Below, piece by piece: positions 52,123 to 59,980 of a stretch of DNA of 64,000 nt (position 1 is the stretch's first letter; every line of letters starts with the position of its first letter). Position numbers and translations under genes: made by a program. The notes beneath the pieces are model-generated. The model did no database searches. It saw nothing but the letters and a program-made list of their open reading frames with translations, and had not been told where the DNA came from. The stretch lies in contig CP031585.1 of assembly GCA_003217735.2 (NCBI GenBank), positions 1,909,501-1,973,500 of the forward strand, in the 5' to 3' direction. The DNA is from Marinibacterium anthonyi (lineage in GTDB: Bacteria; Pseudomonadota; Alphaproteobacteria; Rhodobacterales; Rhodobacteraceae).

Positions 52123-53080
52123 TCGGGTCCGCGGCGGTGGGATCGTTGAAGATTTCGGGCAGGAAGGGGCCGGCCTGGGCCTTGAAGCCTTCGCCGCCCA
52201 GCCGGGTCAGCAGATCGTAGAGCGCCCTGGCGGCGCGGGTGTCGGCATCGGTCAAGGGGCCGGGGCGGCCGGTCTGGAAGGCGGTGCGCAGGGCGTTGAA
52301 TTCGGCGTCCGTATCGACGCGCATCATCGGGCGGATGGCGTCCCAGGCGGCATCGTCGGAGAGCGTTTCGCGCCCCGCTTCGGCGGCGCGGATCATGGCC
52401 GAGATGAGCTTGGCGTCGGTCTGGTCGGCGTTCCAGACGAAGCCGATCATCGGCGGGGTGGGGGCGATGCCAAGCGCGGTCATCGCGTCGTCCACGCCCA
52501 TGATCCGGGACATGCCGATGGCCTGCAGCTTGGCCGCGAAGTGCCAGTAGGTGGACACGGCATCCACCGCGCCGGTTTCCAGTTGCTGCGACATCAGGGG
52601 GGGCGCGCCGAACAGGATCGTCGCCTGTTGCGTGATGTCGAAGCCGCATCGCTTCGTGGCCAGCGCCTGCAGGATCAGCCAGCTCTTGTCGGTCTCGCCG
52701 CCCACGACACCGACCTTCTTGCCCTTGAGGTCGCAGATCGTCTCGATCTCGGGGCGGGCCATGAGGGCGCCCAAGGTATTGGAATAGGGGACGAATTCGA
52801 TCGGGACGCCGTGGTCGCGTTGATACAGCGCCCAGATCCAGTCATCCACGATCATGTCGACGTCGCCGGACTGGAAGGCGACGGAGGTGGCCGCGCCCCC
52901 GGCCAGCGGCACGGTTTCAAGGTGAAAGCCGTTGGCGGTGTCGTAGCCATTGGCGGTGATCGTTTCCATCAGCCAGTTGACGGTGCCGAATTTCAGCACG
53001 GCGATCTTCAGCGTGGGCAGGTCGTCCGCCCAGGCCGGAGCGGCCAGCAGGGCGAGGGCGCAGAGCAGAAGGCGTTTCAT
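52112..53080 (-). CDS. ABC transporter substrate-binding protein (NitT/TauT type)
   Basis: 322 residues from ATG 53080, with signal peptide (1-18). The type-II binding fold includes AVLKFGTVNWLMETI, DVDMIVDDWIW, CDLKGKKVGVVGGETDKSW and TQQATILFG. Related to sulfonate or taurine-like binding proteins but without a confident substrate. It is preceded by a DUF2380/DUF3280-like secreted protein gene that overlaps it by 4 bases, so the four genes form one leftward operon. Confidence 0.86.
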   Translation of the reverse strand: MKRLLLCALALLAAPAWADDLPTLKIAVLKFGTVNWLMETITANGYDTANGFHLETVPLAGGAATSVAFQSGDVDMIVDDWIWALYQRDHGVPIEFVPYSNTLGALMARPEIETICDLKGKKVGVVGGETDKSWLILQALATKRCGFDITQQATILFGAPPLMSQQLETGAVDAVSTYWHFAAKLQAIGMSRIMGVDDAMTALGIAPTPPMIGFVWNADQTDAKLISAMIRAAEAGRETLSDDAAWDAIRPMMRVDTDAEFNALRTAFQTGRPGPLTDADTRAARALYDLLTRLGGEGFKAQAGPFLPEIFNDPTAADPNAG

Positions 53081-53553
53081 TTCAGGATCCTGTTTCTGAG
53101 GATGTAGGAGACGCCGCGCTGCCAGCTTTCGTCGGTGTTGCCGCGAATGTCGGCCGATCCACCGCCGACCAGGTCGCCGGTGGTGGCGTCGCGCAGGTAA
53201 AGCGTGAAGGAGAGGATGAGGTTCGAGGTCTTCTGGAACTCGCCCGTCATGGCGAGGTCGGCGCCGAGATCGTGGGCAAAGGCGGAATCGCAGCCGTTGC
53301 ACTGGGCGAGGTTGGAATAGAGGTCCGCCTTTTCGGCGATGGGCGCGGTGTCGACAAAGGTGAAGCGGCCGCTGTCGGTCATCGTCTGCACGATCTGCGC
53401 CTCGGCGGCGGCAAGGCGGGCGGTTTCGGCCTCGGATACAGGCTCCATCGAGGTGTTCAGGAGGGTGACGCCGAAGAAGGCGACCGATTGCACGGGATCG
53501 GCTGTCGCGGCGCCGCTGACCAGCAGCGCGCAGATGGCAAGGACCAGGCGCAT
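53077..53553 (-). CDS. DUF2380/DUF3280-like secreted protein
   Basis: 158 residues from ATG 53553 with signal peptide (1-18, ending TAD). A beta/alpha protein (VAFFGVTLLNTSME, SGRFTFVDTAP) with CNGC (residues about 85-88) that may bind a metal or form a disulfide. It resembles DUF2380 and DUF3280 proteins, some of which are found with PQQ dehydrogenases. It leads the leftward ABC operon. Function unknown. Confidence 0.75.
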   Translation of the reverse strand: MRLVLAICALLVSGAATADPVQSVAFFGVTLLNTSMEPVSEAETARLAAAEAQIVQTMTDSGRFTFVDTAPIAEKADLYSNLAQCNGCDSAFAHDLGADLAMTGEFQKTSNLILSFTLYLRDATTGDLVGGGSADIRGNTDESWQRGVSYILRNRILK

Positions 53554-53643
53554 CCATTCCCCCCCGATGGTTGGCTTGATGATCCATCTGATGCTGTAAG
53601 ACGCTGGTGTGTCAAACAAATCGGACTTTGGTCGCAAGCCGGT

Positions 53644-53658
53644 TCTCACATTGTGAGA
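53644..53658. promoter_or_regulatory. 15-base palindrome in the divergent promoter
   Basis: TCTCACATTGTGAGA, seven bases each side of a central T, 91 bases before the leftward DUF2380-like start and 94 before the rightward one. A candidate operator for one or both operons. Confidence 0.6.
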
Positions 53659-53751
53659 GTGGGGCGCGGAACGCGGGGGCGTGGGTTGACGGGGCGGGGG
53701 GCAAGCGTCTTGATCAGGGCCGAGGAACCGGAGCCGCGAGGGGGGGAGACC

Positions 53752-54939
53752 ATGCGCAACGTGCTGTTCTGCGCCATCTTTGCCGGGCTTTGGGGGGGCG
53801 CGTTCGCGGGGCCTGTCCGGGCCGAGGTCGATGTGACTATCGCCTTTGTCCGGGTGGCCGAGAAAGAGCCGCTGCCGCTGTCGCGGCTGGAGGAGCCGGC
53901 CGAGGATGACGCCGTCTCGGGCGCTGAACTGGGGCTGGCGGACAATGCCACCACCGGGCGGTTCATGGGGCAGACCTATGCGCTGGAGACGCTGACGCCC
54001 GCGCCCGGGGATGCGGTGGCCGAGGTGCGCGCGGCCCATGAGGGGGGCCTGTCGCTGTTCGTGGTGCAGGCATCCGAAGACACGCTGAAGCAGATCGCCG
54101 ATGCGGTGCCCGATGCGCTGGTCTTCAACGTGAAGGCCACCGATGACGATCTGCGCCTGACGGGGTGCAAGCCCAACGTGTTCAACGTGGTCCCCAGCCG
54201 GGCGATGAAGGCCGACGCGCTGGCGCAGTACCTGGTCTGGAAGAAATGGGACCGCTGGATGCTGATCCGGGGATCGCACCCCGAGGATATCGCCATGGCG
54301 GATGCCTACAGGCGCGCGGCGGGCAAGTTCGGGATCAAGATCGTCGAGGAACGGGTCTATGAGGATACCGGCGGATCGCGGCGCAGCGACAGCGGCCATG
54401 TTCTGGTACAGCGCCAGATGCCGATCGTGACCCAGAACGCCAAGCGCCACGACGTGGTGGTGGTGGCCGACGAGAACGAGGTGTTCGCCGCCTACGTGCC
54501 CTATCGGACCTGGGATGCGACGCCGGTGGCGGGCGATGCGGGGCTGCGCGTGCGCGACTGGCACCCGGCGAACGAGGCCTGGGGCGCGACCCAGCTGCAG
54601 ACCCGGTTCGAGAAACAGTCCAACCGCTACATGTCGGATCGCGATTACCTGGCCTGGCTGGCCGTGCGCATCATCGGCGAGGCGGTGACGCGGACCAATT
54701 CGAACGACCCGGGCGTGCTGCGGACCTACCTGCGATCCGACGCGTTCGAGATCCCGGGGTTCAAGGGGCAGGCGCTGTCGTTCCGGCCCTGGAACCAGCA
54801 ATTGCGCCAGGGGATCCTGCTGGCGGACGGGCCGATGATCGTCACGGTATCGCCCCAGGAAGAATTCCTGCACCAGCGCACCCGGCTGGACACGCTGGGC
54901 TATGACGAACCCGAGACGGAGTGTTCCCTTGATGATTAA
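53752..54939 (+). CDS. PQQ-dehydrogenase-system ABC transporter substrate-binding protein (lut-like)
   Basis: 395 residues from ATG 53752, with a signal peptide (1-25). A type-I binding-protein (Leu/Ile/Val-like) fold of the family tied to PQQ-dependent alcohol dehydrogenases. In Methylobacterium the equivalent position is held by the periplasmic component of the lanthanide-uptake (lut) cluster; I did not test the homology. The start overlaps nothing upstream; the stop overlaps the next gene by 8 bases. First of a six-gene rightward operon. Confidence 0.83.
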   Translation: MRNVLFCAIFAGLWGGAFAGPVRAEVDVTIAFVRVAEKEPLPLSRLEEPAEDDAVSGAELGLADNATTGRFMGQTYALETLTPAPGDAVAEVRAAHEGGLSLFVVQASEDTLKQIADAVPDALVFNVKATDDDLRLTGCKPNVFNVVPSRAMKADALAQYLVWKKWDRWMLIRGSHPEDIAMADAYRRAAGKFGIKIVEERVYEDTGGSRRSDSGHVLVQRQMPIVTQNAKRHDVVVVADENEVFAAYVPYRTWDATPVAGDAGLRVRDWHPANEAWGATQLQTRFEKQSNRYMSDRDYLAWLAVRIIGEAVTRTNSNDPGVLRTYLRSDAFEIPGFKGQALSFRPWNQQLRQGILLADGPMIVTVSPQEEFLHQRTRLDTLGYDEPETECSLDD

Positions 54940-55903
54940 GTCCCTGATCCCCGGTCTTCTGGTGCCGGCGCTTTTCGTCGCCGGACCCGCATTGGCCAAC
55001 ATCGCCTACGTGTCCAACGAAAAGGGCAATTCCGTCACGCTGATCGACACCGACACGCTGGAGGTCATCCGCACCGTCGACACCGGCCAGCGCCCGCGCG
55101 GCATCACGATTTCGCCTTCGGGGCACGAATTGTACCTGTGCGCGTCCGACAACGACACGGTCGAGGTCTATGACCCGAAGACGATGGAGCTTTTGCACAC
55201 GCTGCCCTCGGGGCCGGACCCGGAATTGTTCGTCCTGCACCCCAGCGGCAACCCGCTGTATATCGCCAACGAGGACGACAACATCGTCACCGTGGTGGAT
55301 GTGGAGAAACACACCGTTCTGGCCGAGATCCCGGTGGGGGTGGAACCGGAAGGCATGGGCGTCAGCCCGGACGGCAAATACGTGGTGAACACGTCCGAGA
55401 CCACGAACATGGCGCATTTCATCAACACCGAGACCTTTGAGCTGGACATCAACACGCTGGTCGACAGCCGCCCCCGGTTCGCACAGTTCAACGACGACGG
55501 GTCCAAGCTGTACGTTTCGGCCGAGATCGGCGGCACGGTCAGCGTGATCGACCCCGCGTCGGGCGACGTGCTGGACAAGATCGGGTTCCAGGTGCCGGGC
55601 ATCGTGCCCGAGGCGCTGCAGCCGGTGGGCATCCGGATCACCCATGACAACAAGACGGTCTTTGTCGCGCTTGGCCCGGCCAACCGCGTGGCGGTGATCG
55701 ACGGCGAGACGGACGAGGTGCTGGATTACCTGCTGGTGGGACAGCGGGTCTGGCAGCTGGCCTTTACCCCGGACGAAAAATACCTGTTCACCACGAACGG
55801 GAATTCCAACGACGTGTCGGTCATCGACGTGGCGGCGCGCAAGGTCGTCAAATCAATCCAGGTCGGCGAACAGCCCTGGGGCGTGGTCATATCGCCCGAA
55901 TAG
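54932..55903 (+). CDS. PQQ-dependent catabolism-associated beta-propeller protein
   Basis: 323 residues from ATG 54932, with signal peptide (1-22). Seven YVTN-type blades, such as IAYVSNEKGNSVTLIDTDT and YLFTTNGNSNDVSVIDV. The family is always near PQQ alcohol dehydrogenase genes with ABC transport genes. Periplasmic. It overlaps the preceding gene by 8 bases. It may bind the quinoprotein, PQQ or a metal chelate; nothing is known biochemically. Confidence 0.88.
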   Translation: MIKSLIPGLLVPALFVAGPALANIAYVSNEKGNSVTLIDTDTLEVIRTVDTGQRPRGITISPSGHELYLCASDNDTVEVYDPKTMELLHTLPSGPDPELFVLHPSGNPLYIANEDDNIVTVVDVEKHTVLAEIPVGVEPEGMGVSPDGKYVVNTSETTNMAHFINTETFELDINTLVDSRPRFAQFNDDGSKLYVSAEIGGTVSVIDPASGDVLDKIGFQVPGIVPEALQPVGIRITHDNKTVFVALGPANRVAVIDGETDEVLDYLLVGQRVWQLAFTPDEKYLFTTNGNSNDVSVIDVAARKVVKSIQVGEQPWGVVISPE

Positions 55904-55965
55904 CCAGATGCGCCGCGTGTCGAACGGGTCGTCCCATGGGGGGCGCCCAACAGGGAGGACGTTTC

Positions 55966-56433
55966 ATGAAACTTGTTCCGGCCGCGTGTTTCGCGGCGTT
56001 GTGTGGCCCGGTGATTTGTGGCCCGCTGATCTGGGGCCCGGTGGCAGCGGCGCCGCTGTGCGACGATTTCGGCTTTGCCGGCCTGCTGGCCAAGTGCAAC
56101 CGCGAGGAGCTGCCCAAGGTGACCCTGTCGGCGGGCAAGCCGCTGGCCGAGGGGCCGATGGCGCTGCAGTCGGGGGCCTATTACACGATGTACATCGAGG
56201 CCGACGGCAGCCAGGAGCTGGCTTTGGTCGGCCCGGAATTCTTTCGCGCGATCTGGGTCAACGAGGTGGTGATCAACGATATCGAGATCCGGCCCATGGC
56301 GCTGGACAGTTTCGAGTTTGACGATGAAGGCACCATCCGGTTCACTTTCGTGGCCATCAAGCCGGGCCGGTATGAATTGAAGATCCCCGGTTCGACCGGC
56401 GGCACCCAACGCGTGGAGATTTCGATCCAATGA
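55966..56433 (+). CDS. hypothetical secreted cupredoxin-like protein
   Basis: 155 residues from ATG 55966, GGGAGGACG ahead. An N-terminal signal (1-28) precedes a beta-rich domain with the closing pattern GTIRFTFVAIKPGRYELKIPG, reminiscent of cupredoxin-like folds; a copper site is not apparent (no His-Cys-His-Met set). Two Cys near residues 32 and 44 may form a disulfide. It ends 4 bases into the next gene. Located in the middle of the lut-like operon, so a metal-handling role is plausible. Confidence 0.72.
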   Translation: MKLVPAACFAALCGPVICGPLIWGPVAAAPLCDDFGFAGLLAKCNREELPKVTLSAGKPLAEGPMALQSGAYYTMYIEADGSQELALVGPEFFRAIWVNEVVINDIEIRPMALDSFEFDDEGTIRFTFVAIKPGRYELKIPGSTGGTQRVEISIQ

Positions 56434-56678
56434 CCCGATTTGTTCTGATACTGGTGGCGCTTGCGGCCGCGACTCCGGTTCTGGCCGACGAAGCGCCTTC
56501 CGGCCCCGAGATCGAGAAGATCGTTGCCCTGCTGGACGGGATGCAATGCGAGATGGACCCCGATGACATCGAGGTCGAGGCGGATGGATACGAGCTGGAC
56601 GACGTGTTCTGCGCGGACGGCCAGTACGACATCGAATTGTCCAAGGACTTCGAGGTCGTCGAGAAACGCAAGGAGTGA
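56430..56678 (+). CDS. small acidic PepSY-like periplasmic protein
   Basis: 82 residues, ATGA overlap with the previous gene. Signal peptide (1-19, ending LADE). The mature part of about 62 residues is strongly acidic (over twenty Asp/Glu) and resembles one PepSY unit: a helix (GPEIEKIVALLDGM), then beta strands with acidic patches (DPDDIEVEADGYELDD) and two Cys. PepSY proteins in methylotrophs can bind lanthanides, so this may be a small metal-binding component. Its TGA overlaps the ABC ATPase start region. Confidence 0.72.
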   Translation: MTRFVLILVALAAATPVLADEAPSGPEIEKIVALLDGMQCEMDPDDIEVEADGYELDDVFCADGQYDIELSKDFEVVEKRKE

Positions 56679-57436
56679 TGGTGGCGCCCGCGTCGCCCGA
56701 AATCGCTGCGCGTGAAGTTACCGCGCTTGAGGTCACCGGCGTCAGCCATTCCTATGGTGCCCGCGTGGCGCTGGACGACGTGTCGCTGTCGGTGCCGCGG
56801 GGGCGGTTCGTGGCGCTGCTGGGGGTGAACGGGGCGGGGAAATCGACGCTGTTCAACCTGGTGACGCGGCTGTTTGACAGCCACGTGGGCGATGTTTCGA
56901 TCTGTGGCCATCCGATCCGCACGCAATCGCGCGCGGCGCTGGCGCAGACCGGGGTGGTGTTCCAGACCCGGTCGCTGGACGCCTCGCTGAGCGTGGCGCA
57001 GAACTTTCGCTACCAGGGGGCGCTGCACGGGATGGGCTGGGCCGATGTACGGCCCCGGATGGAAACGCTGCTGGGCCGGATCGGCATGGCCGACCGGGCC
57101 GGCGACAAGGTCGGGCGGCTGTCGGGCGGGCAGGTGCGCCGCGTCGAGATCGCGCGCGCCCTGCTGCACGATCCGCGCCTGCTGCTGTGCGACGAGGCGA
57201 CGGTGGGGCTGGACGTGAAATCGCGCGCCGATATCGTGGCCGACGTGCACCGACTGGCCGCCGACGACGGGGTGGGCGTGCTGTGGACGACCCACCTGAT
57301 CGACGAGATCTGGCCCGAGGACCCGGTGGTCGTGCTGCACAAGGGCCGCGTGCTGGCGCGTGGCCCGGCGGCGCAGATCGCGCAGGGCGGCGATCTGTCG
57401 GATGCCTTCCTGGCGATGACAGGGGAGGACGCATGA
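56678..57436 (+). CDS. PQQ-associated ABC transporter ATP-binding protein (lut-like)
   Basis: 252 residues from ATG 56678. In-frame GTG codons at 56675 and 56681 are possible; GGAG ends at 56675, so the true start may be the GTG at 56681. Walker A NGAGKST, signature LSGGQVRRVEIAR and Walker B LLLCDEATVGLD are intact. It belongs to the PQQ-dehydrogenase-associated ABC ATPase family of exporter type (drug/Nod-type), which corresponds to LutE in lanthanide-uptake clusters by context. It overlaps the permease gene by 4 bases. Confidence 0.86.
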   Translation: MVAPASPEIAAREVTALEVTGVSHSYGARVALDDVSLSVPRGRFVALLGVNGAGKSTLFNLVTRLFDSHVGDVSICGHPIRTQSRAALAQTGVVFQTRSLDASLSVAQNFRYQGALHGMGWADVRPRMETLLGRIGMADRAGDKVGRLSGGQVRRVEIARALLHDPRLLLCDEATVGLDVKSRADIVADVHRLAADDGVGVLWTTHLIDEIWPEDPVVVLHKGRVLARGPAAQIAQGGDLSDAFLAMTGEDA

Positions 57437-58224
57437 CCGGCTGGTGGATCTGCGCGCGCGGCATCTTCTGGCGCGAGATGCTGCGGTTCTTCCAGCAGAA
57501 GGAACGGTTTTTCGCCGCCCTCGTGCGTCCGCTGGTCTGGCTGTTCATCTTCGCCGCCGGCTTTCGCGCGGTGCTGGGCCTGTCGATCACGCCGCCCTAT
57601 GTCACCTACGTGCATTACGAGGTCTACGTGGTGCCGGGCCTGTGCGGCATGATCCAGCTGTTCAACGGGATGCAATCGTCGCTGTCGATGGTCTATGACC
57701 GGGAAACCGGCGCCATGCGCACCCTGCTGGTCAGCCCCTATCCCCGCTGGTTCCTGCTGACGGCCAAGCTGTTCGCATCCGTGCTGGTGTCGCTGCTGCA
57801 GGTCTACACCTTCCTGCTGATCGCCCGGATCTGGGGCGTGGACCCGCCCTGGCTGGGCTATCTGGCCGCGATCCCGGCGCTGATCCTGTCGGGGCTGGTG
57901 CTGGGCGCGATCGGGCTGTTCATCTCGTCCGCCGTGAAACAATTGGAGAATTTCGCCGGGGTGATGAACTTTGTCATCTTCCCGATGTTCTTCGCCTCCT
58001 CGGCGCTGTACCCGCTGTGGCGGGTGCGCGAAGGGTCGGTGCTGCTGTACCAGATCGGCCAGGCGAACCCGTTCACCCATTGCGTCGAACTGATCCGCTT
58101 CGCGCTGTACCTGCAGGTGAACTGGCTGGCGCTTGGCGTGGTGATCGCCTCGGGCGCGCTGTTCCTGGGCGCGGGGCTTTGGGCCTACAACCCGTCGCGT
58201 GGCCTGATGAGCCGGCGCGGATGA
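57433..58224 (+). CDS. PQQ-associated ABC transporter permease (lut-like)
   Basis: 263 residues with about six hydrophobic segments. It is of the ABC-2 membrane type (LFNGMQSSLSMVYDRETGAMRTLLVSPYPR, and the segment near residues 170-190), as in the family linked to PQQ-dependent alcohol dehydrogenases. It would pair with the ATPase just upstream, with which it overlaps by 4 bases. By context it corresponds to LutF. Whether it imports or exports cannot be told from the sequence. Last gene of the rightward operon, 4 bases from the convergent pentapeptide gene. Confidence 0.86.
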   Translation: MTGWWICARGIFWREMLRFFQQKERFFAALVRPLVWLFIFAAGFRAVLGLSITPPYVTYVHYEVYVVPGLCGMIQLFNGMQSSLSMVYDRETGAMRTLLVSPYPRWFLLTAKLFASVLVSLLQVYTFLLIARIWGVDPPWLGYLAAIPALILSGLVLGAIGLFISSAVKQLENFAGVMNFVIFPMFFASSALYPLWRVREGSVLLYQIGQANPFTHCVELIRFALYLQVNWLALGVVIASGALFLGAGLWAYNPSRGLMSRRG

Positions 58225-58228
58225 CACG

Positions 58229-59014
58229 TCAGTCCCTCAGCGCGCGGTCGAGGTTCTTCGCGCCCTCCAGCTGCCCCGGTTCCAGCCCGCGCAGATCGCG
58301 CAGCCGGGCCGAGGTCAGGTCGGCATCGACAAAACCCGCCCCGGCGACATCCGCGCCGGTCAGGTCCGCGCCGCCCAGCGTCGCCATCGACAGGTCGGCC
58401 CCGCTCAGGTCCGCGCCGCGCAGCGACGCGAATTCCAGGTCGGCCCGCATCATCCTGGCGCCGCGAAAGCTGGCGCCGTCGGCCTCGGCGTTGCGTAGCA
58501 CACCGCGCATCAGCCCCATGGACTGGTTCTTCATGTCGGCGCTGAAATCGGCCCCGTCCAGGATCGCGCCCCTCAGGTCGGCCCTGGTGAAATCCGCCGC
58601 CAGCCGCGCGCCGGTCAGGTCGGCCCCGGCCAGCACGGCGCGGGTCAGTTGCGTCTGGAACATCTGTGCGCCCTTCATTGATGCGCCGGTCAGGTCCGCC
58701 TCCATCAGCCAGGCCTGGCTCAGCTCGGCGCCGTCCAGCACGGCGCCGGCCAGGTTCACCCGGTTCAGCCGTGCGGCCCTGAGCGTGGCGCCGGTGAAAT
58801 CAAGCCCCGACAGGTCCAGCCCGTTCAGCCACTGGCGGCTGAAATCGGTCTCGCCCGCCGCCAGCCGGGCCGCAACCTCGTCCCGGCTCAGCCGGGCTTC
58901 GGTCATGGCGGGGCTGTGCAGATCGACGCCGTCCAGCGCGGATTGCGCGCAAACGGCCAAGGGCGCGAAGACAAGACCAAAGGCAAGACCCAGGACGAAA
59001 ACAAACTGGCGCAT
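58229..59014 (-). CDS. secreted pentapeptide-repeat protein
   Basis: 261 residues with a signal peptide (1-23, ending CAQS). Residues 65-240 consist of more than 20 copies of A(D/N)LxG-type pentapeptides, for example GADLSGADLSMATLGGADLTGADV, which fold as a right-handed quadrilateral beta helix. Such proteins can mimic DNA or act as scaffolds, but the exported position here makes a periplasmic scaffold more likely. No neighbour gives a clue; it is convergent with the lut-like operon. Confidence 0.88.
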   Translation of the reverse strand: MRQFVFVLGLAFGLVFAPLAVCAQSALDGVDLHSPAMTEARLSRDEVAARLAAGETDFSRQWLNGLDLSGLDFTGATLRAARLNRVNLAGAVLDGAELSQAWLMEADLTGASMKGAQMFQTQLTRAVLAGADLTGARLAADFTRADLRGAILDGADFSADMKNQSMGLMRGVLRNAEADGASFRGARMMRADLEFASLRGADLSGADLSMATLGGADLTGADVAGAGFVDADLTSARLRDLRGLEPGQLEGAKNLDRALRD

Positions 59015-59108
59015 GGCGTTCCTCCCGCTTGGCGGCGGCCTTCTGAACGGGCCATCCGCCGGTGACAGGGGCGCAGTCTAGGCCGGTTGGCAAAAGCGGA
59101 GGATCACG

Positions 59109-59759
59109 ATGACGACATTCACCACCAAGGTCTGGGCCATTGCGGCGCTGGCGCTGGTTTCCGGTCTGGTTTCCGGTCTGGCCCCCGGTTTGGCTTTCGC
59201 CTTCGGCGATGAAAACTGGCCCTGCCAGCAGCGCAAGGTCGAACACCTGTCCTGGGGCCAGATGTGGACCGGCCCGGCGCTGCCCGAAACGCCGGACTGG
59301 CGCCAGGACCCGGCGCTGGCCGAACTGGTGCCGCTGCTGACCGCCCGCGGCGTGGCGCTGGACCAGGTCGAACCGCTGATCGCCCGGCTGCAGGCCGGCG
59401 ACGGCGAAACCCGCGACGCACGGCTCACCCGTCTCTTCGCCGGCGCCTTCCGCGAGATCGACGTGGAACGCTACAAGATCGTGGGCGGCATCAGCGGTTT
59501 CGCCGAAAAGCAGCGCGCGCTGTCGGTCCAGATCGATCACAAGCGCGAAGAGGCCGCCCGCCTGGAAGCCAAGGCCAGGGACACCGACAACAACGACGAC
59601 TGGGACGCCTACGAGGCGCTGGAGGACGAGGTCTTCTGGGACACGCGGATCTACCAGGACCGCCAGCGCTCGATCACCTACATCTGCGAAAGCCCGGTCC
59701 TGCTGGAAAAACGCGCCTTCGCCGTGGCGCGCCTGATCCAGTCTGAACTCGGGGGATAA
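59109..59759 (+). CDS. hypothetical secreted protein
   Basis: 216 residues, signal peptide (1-31, with repeated GLVSGL units). The mature part starts FGDENWPCQQRKVEHLSWGQMWTG and is helical, with a charged coiled-coil (KQRALSVQIDHKREEAARLEAKARD) and two Cys near residues 39 and 194. The N-terminal PCQQRKVEHLS pattern appears in other hypothetical proteins of alphaproteobacteria. Not recognised further. Divergent from the pentapeptide gene with 94 bases between. Confidence 0.78.
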   Translation: MTTFTTKVWAIAALALVSGLVSGLAPGLAFAFGDENWPCQQRKVEHLSWGQMWTGPALPETPDWRQDPALAELVPLLTARGVALDQVEPLIARLQAGDGETRDARLTRLFAGAFREIDVERYKIVGGISGFAEKQRALSVQIDHKREEAARLEAKARDTDNNDDWDAYEALEDEVFWDTRIYQDRQRSITYICESPVLLEKRAFAVARLIQSELGG

Positions 59760-59777
59760 CCGGGGATCGTCCCCCGT

Positions 59778-59811
59778 CTTCTTCTTGGCAAAAATACCTC
59801 CCCGCCGGAGG
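59778..59811 (+). repeat. dispersed CTTCTTCTTGGC element, copy 5
   Basis: CTTCTTCTTGGC, then AAAAATACCTC, with a CCTCC/GGAGG hairpin behind. Nineteen bases after the stop of the 216-residue gene. Confidence 0.8.
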
Positions 59812-59920
59812 CGCCCGCACGTCCCGCGCGCGCGACCCTCACCGGGTCAGCGCCCCGGGCGGATTGCCCCGGGCACGCCCCCACACGCGTCCCCCGTCAG
59901 GAAAACGCGCACGCCCGCAT

Positions 59921-59953
59921 CTTCATCTTTGCCCAAATACCTCCCGCCGGAGG
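59921..59953 (+). repeat. dispersed CTTCTTCTTGGC element, copy 6 (diverged)
   Basis: CTTCATCTTTGCCC followed by AAATACCTCCC and the same CCTCC/GGAGG hairpin. 28 bases from the end of the convergent DUF1513 gene. Confidence 0.7.
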
Positions 59954-59980
59954 CTCCCGAACGATCCGCAAGCGCACCGC

